From NCBI GenBank assembly GCA_026413225.1, contig CM048557.1, positions 60,254,987 to 60,318,986 on the forward strand: DNA of 64,000 nucleotides, written 5' to 3'. A program made the translations under genes and the position numbers. This stretch comes from Otis tarda. Taxonomy: Eukaryota > Chordata > Aves > Otidiformes > Otididae. Shown here piece after piece: positions 18,770 through 32,000 of this stretch (position 1 is its first letter; each line of letters opens with the position of its first letter). The notes beneath the pieces were generated by a model. It was not told where the DNA came from. It did not search any database and saw nothing but the letters and a program-made list of their open reading frames with translations.

Positions 18770-19073
18770 GTCGGTGTGCGGCCTCGCACCTCCACCCCTG
18801 AAGGCTTTGTCTCTGCATCCCTCCTCTTCCTCCCGAGGCTGGGCGGCTGCCGAGAGCCGCCTCGGGGCCAGCCCCGCGTTACCGCAGCGTGGGCTGCTGC
18901 AGCAGCAGGCGGGTGCTGGGCTGAGGGGGACGCCAGGGAGGGCCGGGGGTGGCCATTGCGGCCACGCTCTCCCCCTCTCCCCTCCGAAGGGCGGGGATGT
19001 CGTCATGGATGGGGGGGAGAGGGAAGCGCTGGGAAAGAAGGGCGCGCGGGGGCTTGTGGGAGAAGAAGGGGGA

Positions 19074-19085
19074 GCCGCCATGTTG
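19074..19085 (-). promoter_or_regulatory. KLC1: YY1-type motif in the KLC1 promoter
   Basis: GCCGCCATGTTG matches the reverse complement of the YY1 consensus (CAANATGGCGGC). Such sites are typical close to start sites of TATA-less CpG-island promoters. It lies about 370 bases before the first donor, next to a run of GC boxes. Binding is inferred. Confidence 0.6.
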
Positions 19086-19139
19086 GGCGGGGCGGCGGGA
19101 GGGAGGGGAGCGCGGGGCGGGCACAGGGGCGGCGGCAGC

Positions 19140-19458
19140 CGGGGCGGTTGCGGCGGCTGCCGGCAGCTGTCAGCGGCCGCTCCTCGGGGGCCGGGCCGCG
19201 CGTTGACCCCCGCGCTGTGCCGGGCCTGTCAGCGTCTCGGTGCCGACCCGCTTCCTTCCTTCCCTTTCTCTCTTCGGTCGTCTCTCCCCCACACCCCCTC
19301 AAAAAACCCTTTTCCTTCCTCCCTTCCGCCCGCCCATCGCTGACATCCTCCTCCGGTCGCCTTCCCCCCCCACCCCCCCAACTCCCCGCCCCGGGCTGCG
19401 CGGCCCCCGCCGCCTCTGCGATCGCTGCGCACATCGCCCGAGCCTGCAGCACCGAGCG
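19140..19458 (+). other. KLC1: KLC1 non-coding exon 1 (5' UTR), start approximate
   Basis: The donor GCG/GTGAGC at 19459 closes a GC-rich leader. The KLC1 start codon is 17.8 kb away, two bases into the exon at 37247, so the leader must come from an upstream non-coding exon, as known for mammalian KLC1. The transcription start is placed only by its position after the GC-box cluster and may be off by 100 bases or more. Confidence 0.6.
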
Positions 19459-21809
19459 GTGAGCGGGGGGAGCCGCCCGTGCCCGACCCGGCCCTGCCGG
19501 GGGGCGGCGAGGGTGGGAGGCGGGGGCGGTGGGATGTGTGCGGTTGTTTAATATTTTTGCCTTTTTATCTGCAGTTATACAAACAACAAAGGCTGCGCGG
19601 GCCGGCTGGTCCCTCCGCAGCGCGGCTGACAGCCAGCCCCTTCCCTGCGCGGAGGGTTGGGGCGGGGTGGGGTGTTTTTTCTGGAGGGGGGCGGCGAGGT
19701 TGTTTTTCGGTGTTTTGTGTAAAGCTGTGTCAGTCCCAGTCACCGCTCGGCTGCGGGAAGGAGGAACCCCCGCCGGCGAGAGTGGGGGTGGGCTCGGCTT
19801 TGTCCCCCTTTTCCTCTCCTGGCTCCCTCCGCTGCTGCGGCTCGGGCCGGGCGCCGCCCAGGGAGGGACCCCGGGCCCAGCCCGGGGGCGAGGGGGCTGC
19901 CGGCCGCGCCCCTCCGCCCTGGGCAGCTCGGCTCCGTGGGGCGGCGACGCTTTGGGTTTGCTTCACGTCCTCAGCTTGGGTGGTTTATTCTGTTGCTAAT
20001 TCGGAAATGGGGAAGGGAGAGGCGGGGACAGCTCTTTCTTGGGTTTTGTAAATAGTGACCGGATTTATATATTGTAGGTCACCTACCCTGCTATAGTCGG
20101 AGGCGATTCGTATACTTAGGTCTTGGCCAGATTTCTACACTTCCAAAGAAAAGCGCTGATTAGGAGCACGTTATTCTAGCAAGATGACATGAACACATAA
20201 CTGACTTAATTGATAACAGAATCTTTAGGGCAGAGATTAATTAGAAAAATTCTGGCTTCGTGTTTCTAATATTTTTAGGTAACAGAGTGCTTGATCTGTA
20301 GATCTGCATAGCAGTTGTCTGCAATCACAAGAAGGAACTTCTTGACTCATTGAATTCTGCGTTCTAAGCATATTGGAGCATATTTTAATGACCAAAGCGG
20401 CATCACCTAGTGTAATGCTACCGCCTGGCTCTTTGAAGGCTACTAGATCAATGATGCTGCTCTTATTCTTTTTTTTTTTTTCCCCTCTTAATGATTTCTG
20501 TTAGTGTATATGACTTAAATGTAGCAGCAGTATTCAAGTACTGCACATGGAATCGGAATACAGAATCAGAAAATAAAAACAACTGGAAAAAAAGGGAAAG
20601 TTTGTTTTTATAGTTTGCTTTGAACAGCAAAATGGTGAGCAAATGTCATTCATGATATAAAATACTTTGACAGTTATACATAAAAATGCATAAAATGAAG
20701 ACTGTTAAAATGGGATTTTAGTGTTCTTGCAGTTGGCAGAAGGCTTAGTAACAATTACTCTGGGAAGTAATTGTCTGTCTCACTTCCGCTTTTGTATTTG
20801 CGCTTCACTTAAATAGGAAACATGCCCAAAGGATGTGCACTGGAAGCTAAAAAGGAACCTTCGAGATTTAGACAGCTTAGCATTTTAATTAAAAACAAAA
20901 CAAACAAAAAAAACCAGCAAAACTAAAACCAGCACCTTTTTGAATGCATAATTCATTTCAAGTTCTCGGAGAATAGCTTTATTTTAATTAGTTATGAATT
21001 CCAAAGCTTCAGCGAAACATGATAGAGGATATTATAACTCTAGGATTAGAGATACAATTGAAAGTAACACGTTCAGCATTTACTGGCAGCAGAGAGAAAG
21101 CTGATCCATCTGGTGATTCAGAGCAGAAGACCTTGTATTTTGTAAGTCACTTGCACAGTTATTTTTGTGAACACATGGTCTAAGAGAACCTTTTTGTGAA
21201 ATTACAACAGATGTGGAGAACTCTAGCAGTTCCATTGAGATATGCATTTTGTGTAATGCAGAACCGTGTGGATGAATGTAGGGAATTTAAATTGTCAGTT
21301 CCTGAAACTCGCACGACAATGCAGTATCACTTCTGCATCATGTTGCAGTTAGAAGTTTGGCAACCATTCTGTTTCCAAAGGATGATGATGGAACTGGGCA
21401 ATTCCAATAATGAGAAATTGTAACCGCAGTTCCAGCTTAGATTCAATTCACTTTCTAATCAAAGAAAATGTGCTATCATATGTAATTAAAAAGGAGAATG
21501 TCAATGTCTCATGAAATAGCCTCTTTTACTGTCTGTCCTGTTACTGTGATATGCCAACTGCCTTATTAATGGAAACATTTTCAAAAAGGTCTGTTTTTGA
21601 CAAAAGAGGAATTGCATATGAAATTGTGAATTAAGTTTACAGGAGTCCAGAATACAATCTTCTGAATGTTTTTGACGTACAAGAATCAAAATAATATTGT
21701 AGAAACACTGACGGGATATAGAGCAATTTGCTGCTTCCTCTGTTTGTGAGGAACTTACCACAGTATTGTCAGAAAACCTTCACTTGTGTGCTACTCTTAT
21801 GCGGTGTCT

Positions 21810-21866
21810 CTATCTGTATATGTTATATGTGTATCTATTTGTGTATACACACATACCTACATATGT
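21810..21866. repeat. Alternating purine-pyrimidine TG/TA/CA tract
   Basis: An imperfect run of TATATG, GTGTAT, TACACACATA and similar units, mostly alternating purine and pyrimidine. It is a degenerate microsatellite in KLC1 intron 1. Confidence 0.55.
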
Positions 21867-22365
21867 CTCTTATTTAATTGGCAGTTTGGGGAAATACTGT
21901 AGCCTCATATTCAGGTCTGAGTCCATTTAATGCAGCTTCTCTTTCTCTTGAGACATTTGGGCTTGTGCAGTTACTCTTTCATCTCTTCCCTTGTTTGGCT
22001 TCTCTGGAAGATGTGCTGTTGAATGTATTCTGGGATTAATAGCATGTCTTAAGATGCATAGCTTGTGATTATTTTAAAACATTATTTTAGGAAGTATTTG
22101 TACATAGAATTATGTTTTTATAAGAAGAGTGGAAAATAAGGACATTCTGGTAAATTCATAAATAAGCAAAATATACTTCTGTATTTAATGTTGAAGAGCA
22201 TAGTAGCAGACAGTGATGGGTGCAGGCATGATAGGTCTTTTTAAATAAACACTTCTTGTAGTCTGTCTGCATCCAGGGTGTTGTTCAGTATGAGGCAACT
22301 GTCATAAAAATGGACCAGTTCCATCATTGTTGCAATGAAGTGGCTAGTCACAGGCTTTTCTCTTA

Positions 22366-22416
22366 ATCCAGTCTGTGCAATACATACTGCACATCCAGTC
22401 TGTGCAAAACATACTG
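22366..22416. repeat. 27-base direct tandem duplication
   Basis: ATCCAGTCTGTGCAA begins at 22366 and again at 22393, with CATACTG following both. The second copy is 24 bases with one difference. On the minus strand it falls inside an 84-codon open frame (22241-22495) and is a multiple of three, so it repeats nine residues in that frame. Confidence 0.75.
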
Positions 22417-25400
22417 TTTCCAAAGTATTTTCTAATTGTTTTATAATAACATCATATTTATCTTGACTGAAGTTTAGAAAAACGTTTATTTTCAATGTTA
22501 ACTCTAATTTTCCTTAAAACAAAAGCATGACACATATAATGTCAAATAGATACTTTGTGGTAAGCAAGTACCAGTAAAAGATTGTTCATTCTAAAAAGAA
22601 ACCTTTTTGACCTCAAAATAGAACCGATTATAATAGTTAAATTCGGAGTCACAGTCAACCTCAGGTATTTTTTGAGGTATTAAGGCTTTCCCAGTAATTC
22701 TTTTAGTGAAATGTTTTCCTTTTTGAAAGCAGGCTGTAGAAATGAGCGTGGTCCCTTTGAAAAATTACTTAATCAATAAATGCCTGAGCAGAAAAAGGTG
22801 CACTTATGCTAGCTTAGATTTGCTGAGATGCTTCTGTTGCCTTCATCTTATGGGATTTAAACAGGGTACTTTGTTAGAGGATCACAAACAGAATTACAGA
22901 TGTTTTCAGTGATGTAGGAGTCTTTTCCATAGGGTTGTGTGTGAGGTGCTTTGCAGACATCAGGCGTAAAATGACACTATACTTGGGGTTTTTTTTTCTG
23001 ATAGACAATTAATATATTTAGTAATGATGGGCCGTAGCAAATAGGCAAGCATGAGGGCTGAGGATGAATGCTTTCTGTACCCATAATGTATTTAGGAATG
23101 TGAACAAAGGAGTTGTTTTCAGAGGATGAACACTAAAGCACAGTTAACACTAGATATGCTAATTTCTTATAATATATAAAGAAAATTAATCTTTGGTAGT
23201 TGACAGTTTCTTCAGATTCAGTCAGCTAAGAAAACAGATGCAAGTAATAGTATCTGTATGTTGATTTAATCACTGTGTGTTTCTTTCAGTCCAGCTTATC
23301 TCCCATGGACTCTGCTGTTTAACTCTTTTTTAGTGCAATCAGAAACAATTTCTACTGTGGAAGCTGTGTTTTGACATAGAATTAAATTGGATTTATTTTG
23401 TTGAATAATTGTTCAAAATTAGGGAGCATGGAATCATGTAATCTTCTATTCCAAATGCGCTTTCCCTCTATTGTCTACTTAAATGTCCAGATTTTTTACA
23501 TGTTTTTTCAATATCAAGTTTTGCTTACAGCTAAAAGCAGTAAAATATCTTTTGGGGGTAGACTTAAAAGTGAGCACTTTCCTATTTTGGTTCTTTTGTA
23601 AATATCTGCCATAAACCCCGTTCATCGTATTAAGATTGTGTTTCGGGGATTATGTCAGAACTAAGGCTGACTTCATTAAATTTTGAAGTGAACAGAGCAA
23701 ATTATGTAACCAGTGTAGTTAGTAGTACTGGCTTCCTTACATAGCAGCAGGGTTGGGGTGATGGCTAATTGTTCTCTACTTACTATGTGTTGTACCCCAG
23801 CAAACAATTTAAAAAGTTGCACTGATTAACATTCAGAAGGTCAAGAAATGTCTGACATAAAGCTGAGCTCCTCGGTGCTACTTAAAAAGTTGTATCTAAA
23901 ATCAGTCTTTTTAAAGGACAATACTTAAATTTTTCGGCATTATCAGGTAACTGTATATCTTAATGCTTAGTAGTTTGCATTACATACAAACACTGATGTT
24001 ATATTCATAAACTGTTTCTTAAATGCTGTACTGCTGTCCCTTTTGGCACCATATGACTACTGATATTTTATGGTGTTCCGATACTGTGCTTTGTCTGGAG
24101 ATGGCACAACTAGTTAAATGTTAACAAAAAATTAAGATTGCATTGCATGTTGTTTGTGTGTGTATGCCATTCCAGAGTGTAGAGGGTGGTGGTTTAAAAC
24201 TTTTTAAGGGATTGCAGTAACTGCATTCCTGCAATATATCTTGAGTTTGCTTCTTCCAGCTGACAGTAGTTGAATGATTTCCAAAACATATCATACAGAT
24301 TACGGACTGACAGGGCAGGAGGGGAATTCTGTGTTGGGGGTCATTCTGCCTTTTTTTTTTTTTTTTCCTGGATAGAATACTGTTGTTTAATATTGGATGC
24401 TTTTATGGATGTTACTTTAGCAAACGATGTCAGGCTGAATAGTGTAGGAAGGTCACGGTTGTATCTTTCCCTTCCAGTTTGAGCAGCTTCCATTTCAGAG
24501 ACTGCTGTTGCTCCCTCATCCCTTTCGTCTCTGCCACAAGTACATTTTACTACACCCTCACCTCTAACATTTCATTTGTTCATATGCTTAAACTGGATGC
24601 TCCTCTCTGCTCCCCCCAGTCATAGAGTGTTTAGAGGGAGAAGGGCTGGGTAAAAAAGTGGGATTCCTCTCCCCCTCCTCAGTATAGAGGGTTGCTGTGT
24701 GTAGTCAGATTAATGCAATTAGTGGGATGGTAATCTGTGAGGATTTAAGGGTAGGTTACGGATTTGAGACAGGAGGAGGACAGCAACCTCCTAAAATGTT
24801 TCTGCTGACAGAGTAGGAATATGTAATCAATGTTGAAGGATATAGTGGAACTTTTATTCAGTCTCGGTGCTGGTTTATGTAGTTCCACACCCCTATCACT
24901 TGTTCCATGTCCTCATTCTGTTAACTCAGCTTATTGCATGGCAGCATAGATGTATTTTGGCTGTGATTGTGTCCTGAACCTTTTCTTTTTCTGTCCCCTC
25001 ACCTCTGACTAGAAAATAATCCAGTAAAAGGCACAGATCTTTGGTTTGGTTTGTTATGGAGTGCTTGTGCTGCGTGGTGGAGGATGCGAATGAAATGTAT
25101 GGCTGCATGAGGGGCATTACTTGTCATCTCTAACCATAGCCTTAGTGAATGAACGCCCATGGTATTATGTTTGCAGGAAGTCAGACCAGATGATTAGATG
25201 GCCATTTCTGTCACCAAATTCTTCTGTGCATAGAAGACAGTAATGTGTGGAAGATAACAAGAATGCACTATGGTTTATATTTGCTGTTTCCCTGGATGTA
25301 GCCCAGTTGCATTCAGGATAATGAATATTACTATATTGAAATATGGAGGTCATGGAGTATGGAAGTCGTGATGGTGTTTGAACGTATGCCAGCACACATC

Positions 25401-25578
25401 ATAGTGACCTAGAGGTCTTACTAGAGGTATGAATGAATGAATCAATTCTCAGGAAAATATGTTAATTCTGAGGAGTGGTCTGTATTGTGAAGATTTGTTG
25501 TGGGAACCTGATTGCTATGCCTACTGTAAGGCAGAATTACATTTAACAGAGAGGATGTGCCCCCCGCATAAGAAGGAA

Positions 25579-26046
25579 ATGGACCTATTGGAGTGAGTCC
25601 AGAGGAGGCCGTAAAGATGATCAGAGGGCTGGAGCACCATCTGCTATTATGAGGATGAGCTGAGAGAGTTGGGGCTGATCAGTCTGGAGAAGAGAAGGCT
25701 CCAGGGAGACCTTACAGTGGCCTTTCAATATATAGAGGGGGTGTATAAGAAAGATGGAGAGAAACTCTCTAGCAGGGCCTGTTGTGATAGGACAAGGGGT
25801 GATGGTTTTAAAATAGAAGGAGGTAGAGTTAGACTGGATATAAGGAAGAATTTTCTTACAGTGAGAGTGGTAGAATACTGGAATAGATTGCCTAGGGAGG
25901 TGGTGGATGTCCCATCCAGGGAAACATTCAAGGCCAGTTGGGATGGGGCTCTGAGCAACCTCTGGTTGGAGATGTCCCTGCTCCCTGCAGGGACGTTGGA
26001 CTAGATGACCTTTAAAGATCTCTTCAAAACTGCTCCATAGGGTTCT
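25579..26046 (+). mobile_element. CR1-type LINE, 5'-truncated copy
   Basis: About 470 bases in sense orientation in KLC1 intron 1. Landmarks in order are GAGTGAGTCCAGAGGAGGCC, CTGGAGAAGAGAAGGCTCCA, GGTGATGGTTTTAAAATAGA, AAGAATTTTCTTACAGTGAG and GGTTGGAGATGTCCCTGC. The end (GACCTTTAAAGATCTCTTC) is diverged and the terminal 8-base repeat is degraded. A 111-codon frame inside is the remnant of the 3' CR1 region, not a gene. Confidence 0.95.
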
Positions 26047-29000
26047 GGTCTGGGACCATTCTGAAATGCACAAAGCTGGTGCTTGGTGGGCATTCTTGAG
26101 GGCTTAAGAAATCATCCAGAGATGACAGGTAAGATTTTGTTATGGTACTGATAGATGTCTTAGCCAGATGTCCTCATTTATCACAGGTTTGTTATCCATC
26201 CTTTATCTTTTGAAAGGGCAAGAGGCACGACAGGGTGACCTTGACTCGGTGTCCCAGTCATTTGCCATTACTTAATTACATCTCTTTTCCATTGTTCAGG
26301 AAAGAGGTAAAGGCAGATTAATGATTCAATTACTCTGCTTTTAAGTCTTTCTTATTCAGTTAGTATCAATTTCTCTCACAGTATTTTTAAGTTAAAATTA
26401 TATGCTACATGTTTATTTTAGAGCACATTTAAAATATTGCTGTTAAAGTACTAGTTTAACTGTAGAAAAATAATCTAAGTTTGGAGTTTGTGCAGAATGC
26501 AGGTAGAGAGCAAAAATGCACAGCATATTTTTTAAAACAACAGCCAGTGGGGTTTGAATTACAGTGCCTGCTTGTAGTTTGTGTGGCCATTGAATCTTGA
26601 TCCCCACCCAGTTGTTATATTAACAAATGGCCTGAAAATATGCTGGCTGATTTTTTTAAGTTCCCTGTGCACCCCCCTCCCCTCCCCCCCAATCTTGTGG
26701 CACATGGAGCAGTACTTGAAAGTGCCGGATGTGGCACAGTTGTTTTAGGAAGTAACTGTTTTGCTGTCCTCAGTACCAGCATGCTTTCAAAACAGATTTA
26801 TTTATTACAAGATGGTTTAAAAAAGAATACTTAAAATGTTACTTTTTACTACTTTTGGGTCTATTTTCCAGTTAGTGTGTGCTCTTGTTCTGTGTCAGTC
26901 TGCCAGAAGGGTGATGCAGTGCAGCAGGAGGGTGGGAGCTGTCACGCTAATGTTGTTAGCACAGCCAGTATTTTGGGAGTTCCAAAGGAGCACCCGATGC
27001 CCCATTGCTAAGATAAATCATGAATGTGAAAGAATACTGAGAGGGGCTAAAACTATGGTTTGATCCTCAGGTGTGAGTGCACAGAATGTTAAGGGGACAG
27101 TGTCAGGTGCTGGGTTAGGGCTTGCTGTACTGCTCCCTACCTCCTGGCCCAGTAGAGCTCAAGACCATCTGAGTAAGCCCTGCAGATTATGAAGTACTTA
27201 ACAAGGAAATTATTCCCAGCCTTACAGCAGAATCAACAGTCTGCTGTTTTAGGTAAGAAACAGTGAATGATACAGGAATGTGTGGGTTTTTTTTTTTTTT
27301 TTTTTTTAGACCATTGCATCATTTACTATGCTATCTATGAAATGAAATTTGCAAGGTACGAAAAAGTATTAGTCTGATAACTGGTGATTGCCACTGAAAG
27401 TATGATTTTCGATGTAATATTTAATGGTGTAGAATTAGTTCCTTTTCAATACTAAGGATAATGCCTGAACTATTTAATTGTGCAATTCTTTTTCTGTAGT
27501 CATTTTGGAAGAATTAGATTAGTGGTTTGGGATTTTATTATTTTTTAATGGACGGATAAGCAGGGGGAGGCTATTTTCCGTACAGCTTGAAGGGAGACTG
27601 CACAGTTTGTGCTTCTTAATGTGAACTGTTAGATAGCTTTAAAACCACATTTAAGGATTCATTAAACCTAAAGGCTAGTGTGTGCTGAAGCAATGTTAGT
27701 GGATGTTCCTTTTATGTCTGCAGCAGAAATTGATGGTTTTCTTGTTTTGGTCCAAATAACCCTTCCCTTTGATGTCCTCAAGTGTGTAAGAGCAACATAA
27801 TCTGTACTCACAGCGAAGCTGCCCACGTAGATCCGATAATATGAGGCAAGATGTGGTAGTCTTTGCCCTTCCTGCATGCATTTTTTTAAATGGTTACAGG
27901 TATGTCATGAAAAGGAGATTCAGTTTGTATTATAGGTCTGATGTTAGTAAGTGGAAGCTGATGGGGTTTTTAGTGTATTATGGACGTCTGGTTTGATGGG
28001 AACATTCCTGTGCTTTTACCTAAGTGCTATTTAGAGTTAAGATAAATAGATAACGTAAATGGGTGCTTACTCTGATTAGTCAATAAAGCAGTTCTTTTCC
28101 AAAAATAACAATGCAAAATGAAAGAACTAAAGTCAAGCTCAAAAAATGTTTTGTCTACACTATTGACAGCTTAAAATTGCAAGGCAAGTAACTTTGAAAA
28201 CACTTGGATGTTTCTGTACCTCTATTCCAGTCCCAGCTAGAATCAGTCTGTTGAAAATATCTTGTCAAGAATGAAGATTCACTGAAGACATGGTTGCACA
28301 AGTTGGCAAGTCCATGAGGAGCCAAGTCACATTTCTACACAGCAATAAATGTAGATTCTTGGAATACTGAGGGTAGAAACTCTGAAATTTGCTAATGATT
28401 ATGGATTTGTAACTCAAACTATCTTCACAGTGGTTTTTTTTAAAAATGCAGTCAAAATTTCCTTTTAATCCATTTAAATTAGATAATTTATGAAGCCTAT
28501 CTTTGTAACTGCAATATACTAAACTACAGTACAATTTTTTTTTTAATAATTAGCCCTGATTTTTCCTGATGTATCTTTGATTCTTGTCACAAGCATTTTT
28601 AATAACTAAGGGTAAATATAATGACTTTTTAAATGATTCAGCTTCTGCCTTCTGATACATTTAAGTCTGTTTATTCTGTCTTTAGATAACTACTATTAGT
28701 AGAGTAATGATAATTTTGTTAAAATGATCCAGTGAGGTGGACTTCGTGGTCATAAGCAGAAGGCAAATCCTCTGTGGCCCAGACTGGTATGTTGTGTCAG
28801 TGTTTTAGTGAGCAGGCAAAATGCTCTGCTTTCTTGAGATCCATTCGTGGCTGCTTGGAAGTGTTTGTTAGTTCTCACAAGAAACTAAGGAAGTGCTAGC
28901 TTTGAAGGAGATCAACAGATGCTGTTTGCTGTTGACGCAGCAGTAGTACAAAAGAGAGAACTCCCTTGCTCCAAGGGGTAGGAGGCTGCAATTTGCAGGC

Positions 29001-32000
29001 TGTCTGTCTTCAGAAATTGCATGGATGTAACTAAAATTAATAAATTGGCATTGGAGCTCTTTGCCCCAGACTACCAAACAGTGGAAGAGGTTTGGGTTCA
29101 ATTTTATTATGCTGGAAAAGAATGGGGGTTTGATCTTGTCACAGGTTGCAAGGTTATTTAAGGATATTTGAGGATATTGAGGATATTTAGTAAGTATGTT
29201 GTTTCAGGTTTAGAATAAGGAAAGTATGTACCACCAACCTGTAACAGATGATAGTAACGTTGATTAACAAAGAGTTAATAAGCATATACCATCTTGAAAG
29301 TACAGCTTTTGGTGTCATTCCTCTAGACTCCTGACTGGGTATGCTAAACTGCCTTAGACACATGCCTGTCAGATTTCTCTTGCACTTGCTTCGGCTTTAT
29401 TATCTCTGATGTGATAATAAATGCATAGAAGGATCTTATTTCCATCCAGCTTCATTTGAAACCTGAGATCTTAGAAGGACTTGGGAATGTACACAGATAA
29501 CAAATTTTTCCCTTACATGCTTAGGATACATGCAGACTGATTGTAGGATCCAAACAGATGCCACTTTTCTAAGGGAAGAATAGTCCGCTGTGATTTTAGG
29601 ATCTGTGACTATTCTGCATTTTAATCGCTGTCTATTTTTAGTACTTCAGAAAGGTAAAATGTAGTGCGTGTGAGATAAGCCAGAAAGAGGATACTTTCCC
29701 TCTGTTCCTTTTTCACAAATAATGGAGGTAAGCATAGTAATGTGTGGGGGGTAGCCATACCATCTGAGGATCTCTGTCTGCTGCAGTATGTGAGGAGGAA
29801 GAGCAGGGTGGGATTTGGACACGGTCTGCAGCATTATGGAATTCCGGACATAGTTGAATCTAAAAGAGATTTTGGGAATAGTTAAGTTGGCAGATCGTCT
29901 GGAGTCACTGCAGTTAAAAGGATACAGATTTGACTGTATCCTGATAATTGAAATGCTAGCTAGTAGCTCGTGTTTGTTCAGTGGAGTCAAGGAATTGACA
30001 CCATTATAACCTTTTATTTAAGAGGAAGAATAATTTGTGTAGTTCCAGGACACTTCTATGCCACTGAGTACTTTTATACTGTGTAAGAGTTTTTTACTGA
30101 ATTAACTGTTTCAGCAGGAAGTAGTAATTTTAATGTAAGTAGTTTACTTTCTACAAAAGAAGAAAGGCTGAAGGCTGAAATTACTCCAGTGGTTTTTTTT
30201 TGCAGTTATCCTTGAAATGTGCAAAAGTATTTATTTCAAAATAGTGTTGATTGTTACTTATAAGAACACAGATATGATTGCTAAGAGACAGTGTATGCTT
30301 CATTAGTGTTGATGAAGTGTGCTATAGAAATCTGAATATAAGAACTCCACAGCAGTGCAAATCTTCATAGTTTGTGCACTCTCAAAGATAATTGTCAGCA
30401 TCACCCTTGCTACGGGTTTTTTTAGGAGCTATTTTTTGCCATCGTCCCTTTTATTAGTGAATATAATTTGTTAGCCTGCTTTTCTCCTTAATAATTTTTA
30501 ATCTTCCATAGAATCCAAAGATTTCCCCTGAAAGATAAGTTGTTTTTCTATAGCAGGCTGAGACATTAAAAGATTTCAAGATTTATCAAGGCAAATGTAC
30601 AGTGGCTGTGTTCTTCAGCTAAAAAAGTACATAATCCTCTTCACTTAACGTAGTTTAACTAACTTAATTTAACATAGTTGAATTCATAAATTTCATTAGG
30701 CATAGTTTAATGTGGTGGATGGGCTTATTGATAGTCTTTGGGGTTTCCTAGAGTCTGATGCAGTGTTTTTCAGTGGTGGCTGCTGTTGTGATGCAGGGGT
30801 AGAACATGTGGCCATGCAGCCTCTTCCCACTGCTGCAGTGTGGAGAGTAGGCTGCACCTGGCCATATTAACAGAAAAGCAATAGCCGTGTTCATCCAGTT
30901 GAAATCTCTGCCAATATTCAAGGGTTTTTTTGTGTGTTTTACACTTTTCAGTCAAGCTGTCCTATGCTTATTGTGCATTTCTTTAGAAATTTGTGGGTTT
31001 ACCTTTATAAATGCTAAGCCTTTACAAAGTATATCCAAGGTTATAGTTCAAATTATGACCATGATTCTGAGCTTTTATTATGATATGTGTCATTGACATT
31101 GAAGGACTACAAATGTCCTTTCTGTAGTATTTACACTGCATACCTTCATTTTAAACCCAGTGGCAGGGTGGACTTCTGTGTTCACGGTTGGCTCTGAGTT
31201 GAAGGCTGGCAGAAGGAGCTCAGTAAGATTTTATTAAATTCAGATGCTTACTAGCTGGAATTTGATAGAAAAAGTGACTCCAAGAGGTTAATTCTTTTTT
31301 CAAACATGTTGTGTATTCTAAAGGATTTCTCTGTAGCTTAATGGTGGTCGCTAGTCTGTGCAATTCCATCCCCTTACCTGCTTCTGGTCAGTGATTTGTG
31401 GCCTCCAGTGTTTGCCTCTAATTGTTCTCACTGAATTATTTTTGAGGTAGGTTGTGTACATGGGTGCTGATTTGTGAGGACGCTTTCTGAGATCACTTAT
31501 TTGGAAACTTGAGGCAGTACAGAAGTGCAGAAGTATTCTGTTTCTAGAACTGGGTCAGCAAGCATGCGTTAAGTCTGACCTCCAAGAGTACACTCTTTGC
31601 AGGTGCAGCTCAGGATTTTCTATTCTGTAGAGGCTTATATGTGGATTCTGCATGATGAAAAGAGCGATAGATAGCATTGGCAGTTCAGCTACTCAGTCCT
31701 GAGTATGTCAAAAAAGGAGAAAAAGCTATGCTGTTTCTTTTGTGGGGTTAGAGATGAATTTGTTGGAATAAAATTCCCGAGCATAAAGATAATTTTAATT
31801 AAAAGGAGGGCAAGTCAAACAAAAGAGACTATAAATGGCGTTATGTATGGTAATATGACTTGTGATAGCAGAAATAGCCTCACAGAGAAAGAGGAATTAA
31901 CATCTTAGATTTAAAAAATAATAATAATAAAATATATATATAACACTATTGCAGATTTTCAGACTTGGAGATTTCTGACTGCAGACCATAAAAGCAGTAT

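Larger units (their letters stand above)
18770..19960. promoter_or_regulatory. KLC1: CpG island and promoter of KLC1
   Basis: About 1.2 kb very rich in G+C and CpG in an otherwise AT-rich window. There is no TATA box at a sensible place. GC boxes (GGGCGG) occur at about 19085-19090, 19115-19120, 19127-19132 and 19142-19147, just before the predicted non-coding exon. The island spans the start of KLC1, which fits a broadly expressed gene. Long open frames on both strands here are a by-product of few stop codons in GC-rich DNA. Confidence 0.9.

Noticed and set aside
18642-19743. Long open frames on both strands in the CpG island (up to 246 codons on minus, 233 and 228 on plus).
   Set aside because: GC-rich DNA has few stop codons; the peptides are Pro/Arg/Gly/Ala runs with no domain, frames overlap on both strands, and the region is promoter and 5' UTR.
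19479-20051. 190-codon plus-strand frame just after the KLC1 exon 1 donor.
   Set aside because: It lies in the first intron inside the CpG island, overlaps other open frames and has low-complexity composition.
25621-26073. 150-codon minus-strand and 111-codon plus-strand frames.
   Set aside because: Both lie within the CR1 3' region.
29646-29990. 114-codon minus-strand frame in KLC1 intron 1.
   Set aside because: No similarity recognised and no flanking signals; length is within what AT-moderate intron sequence can give by chance.
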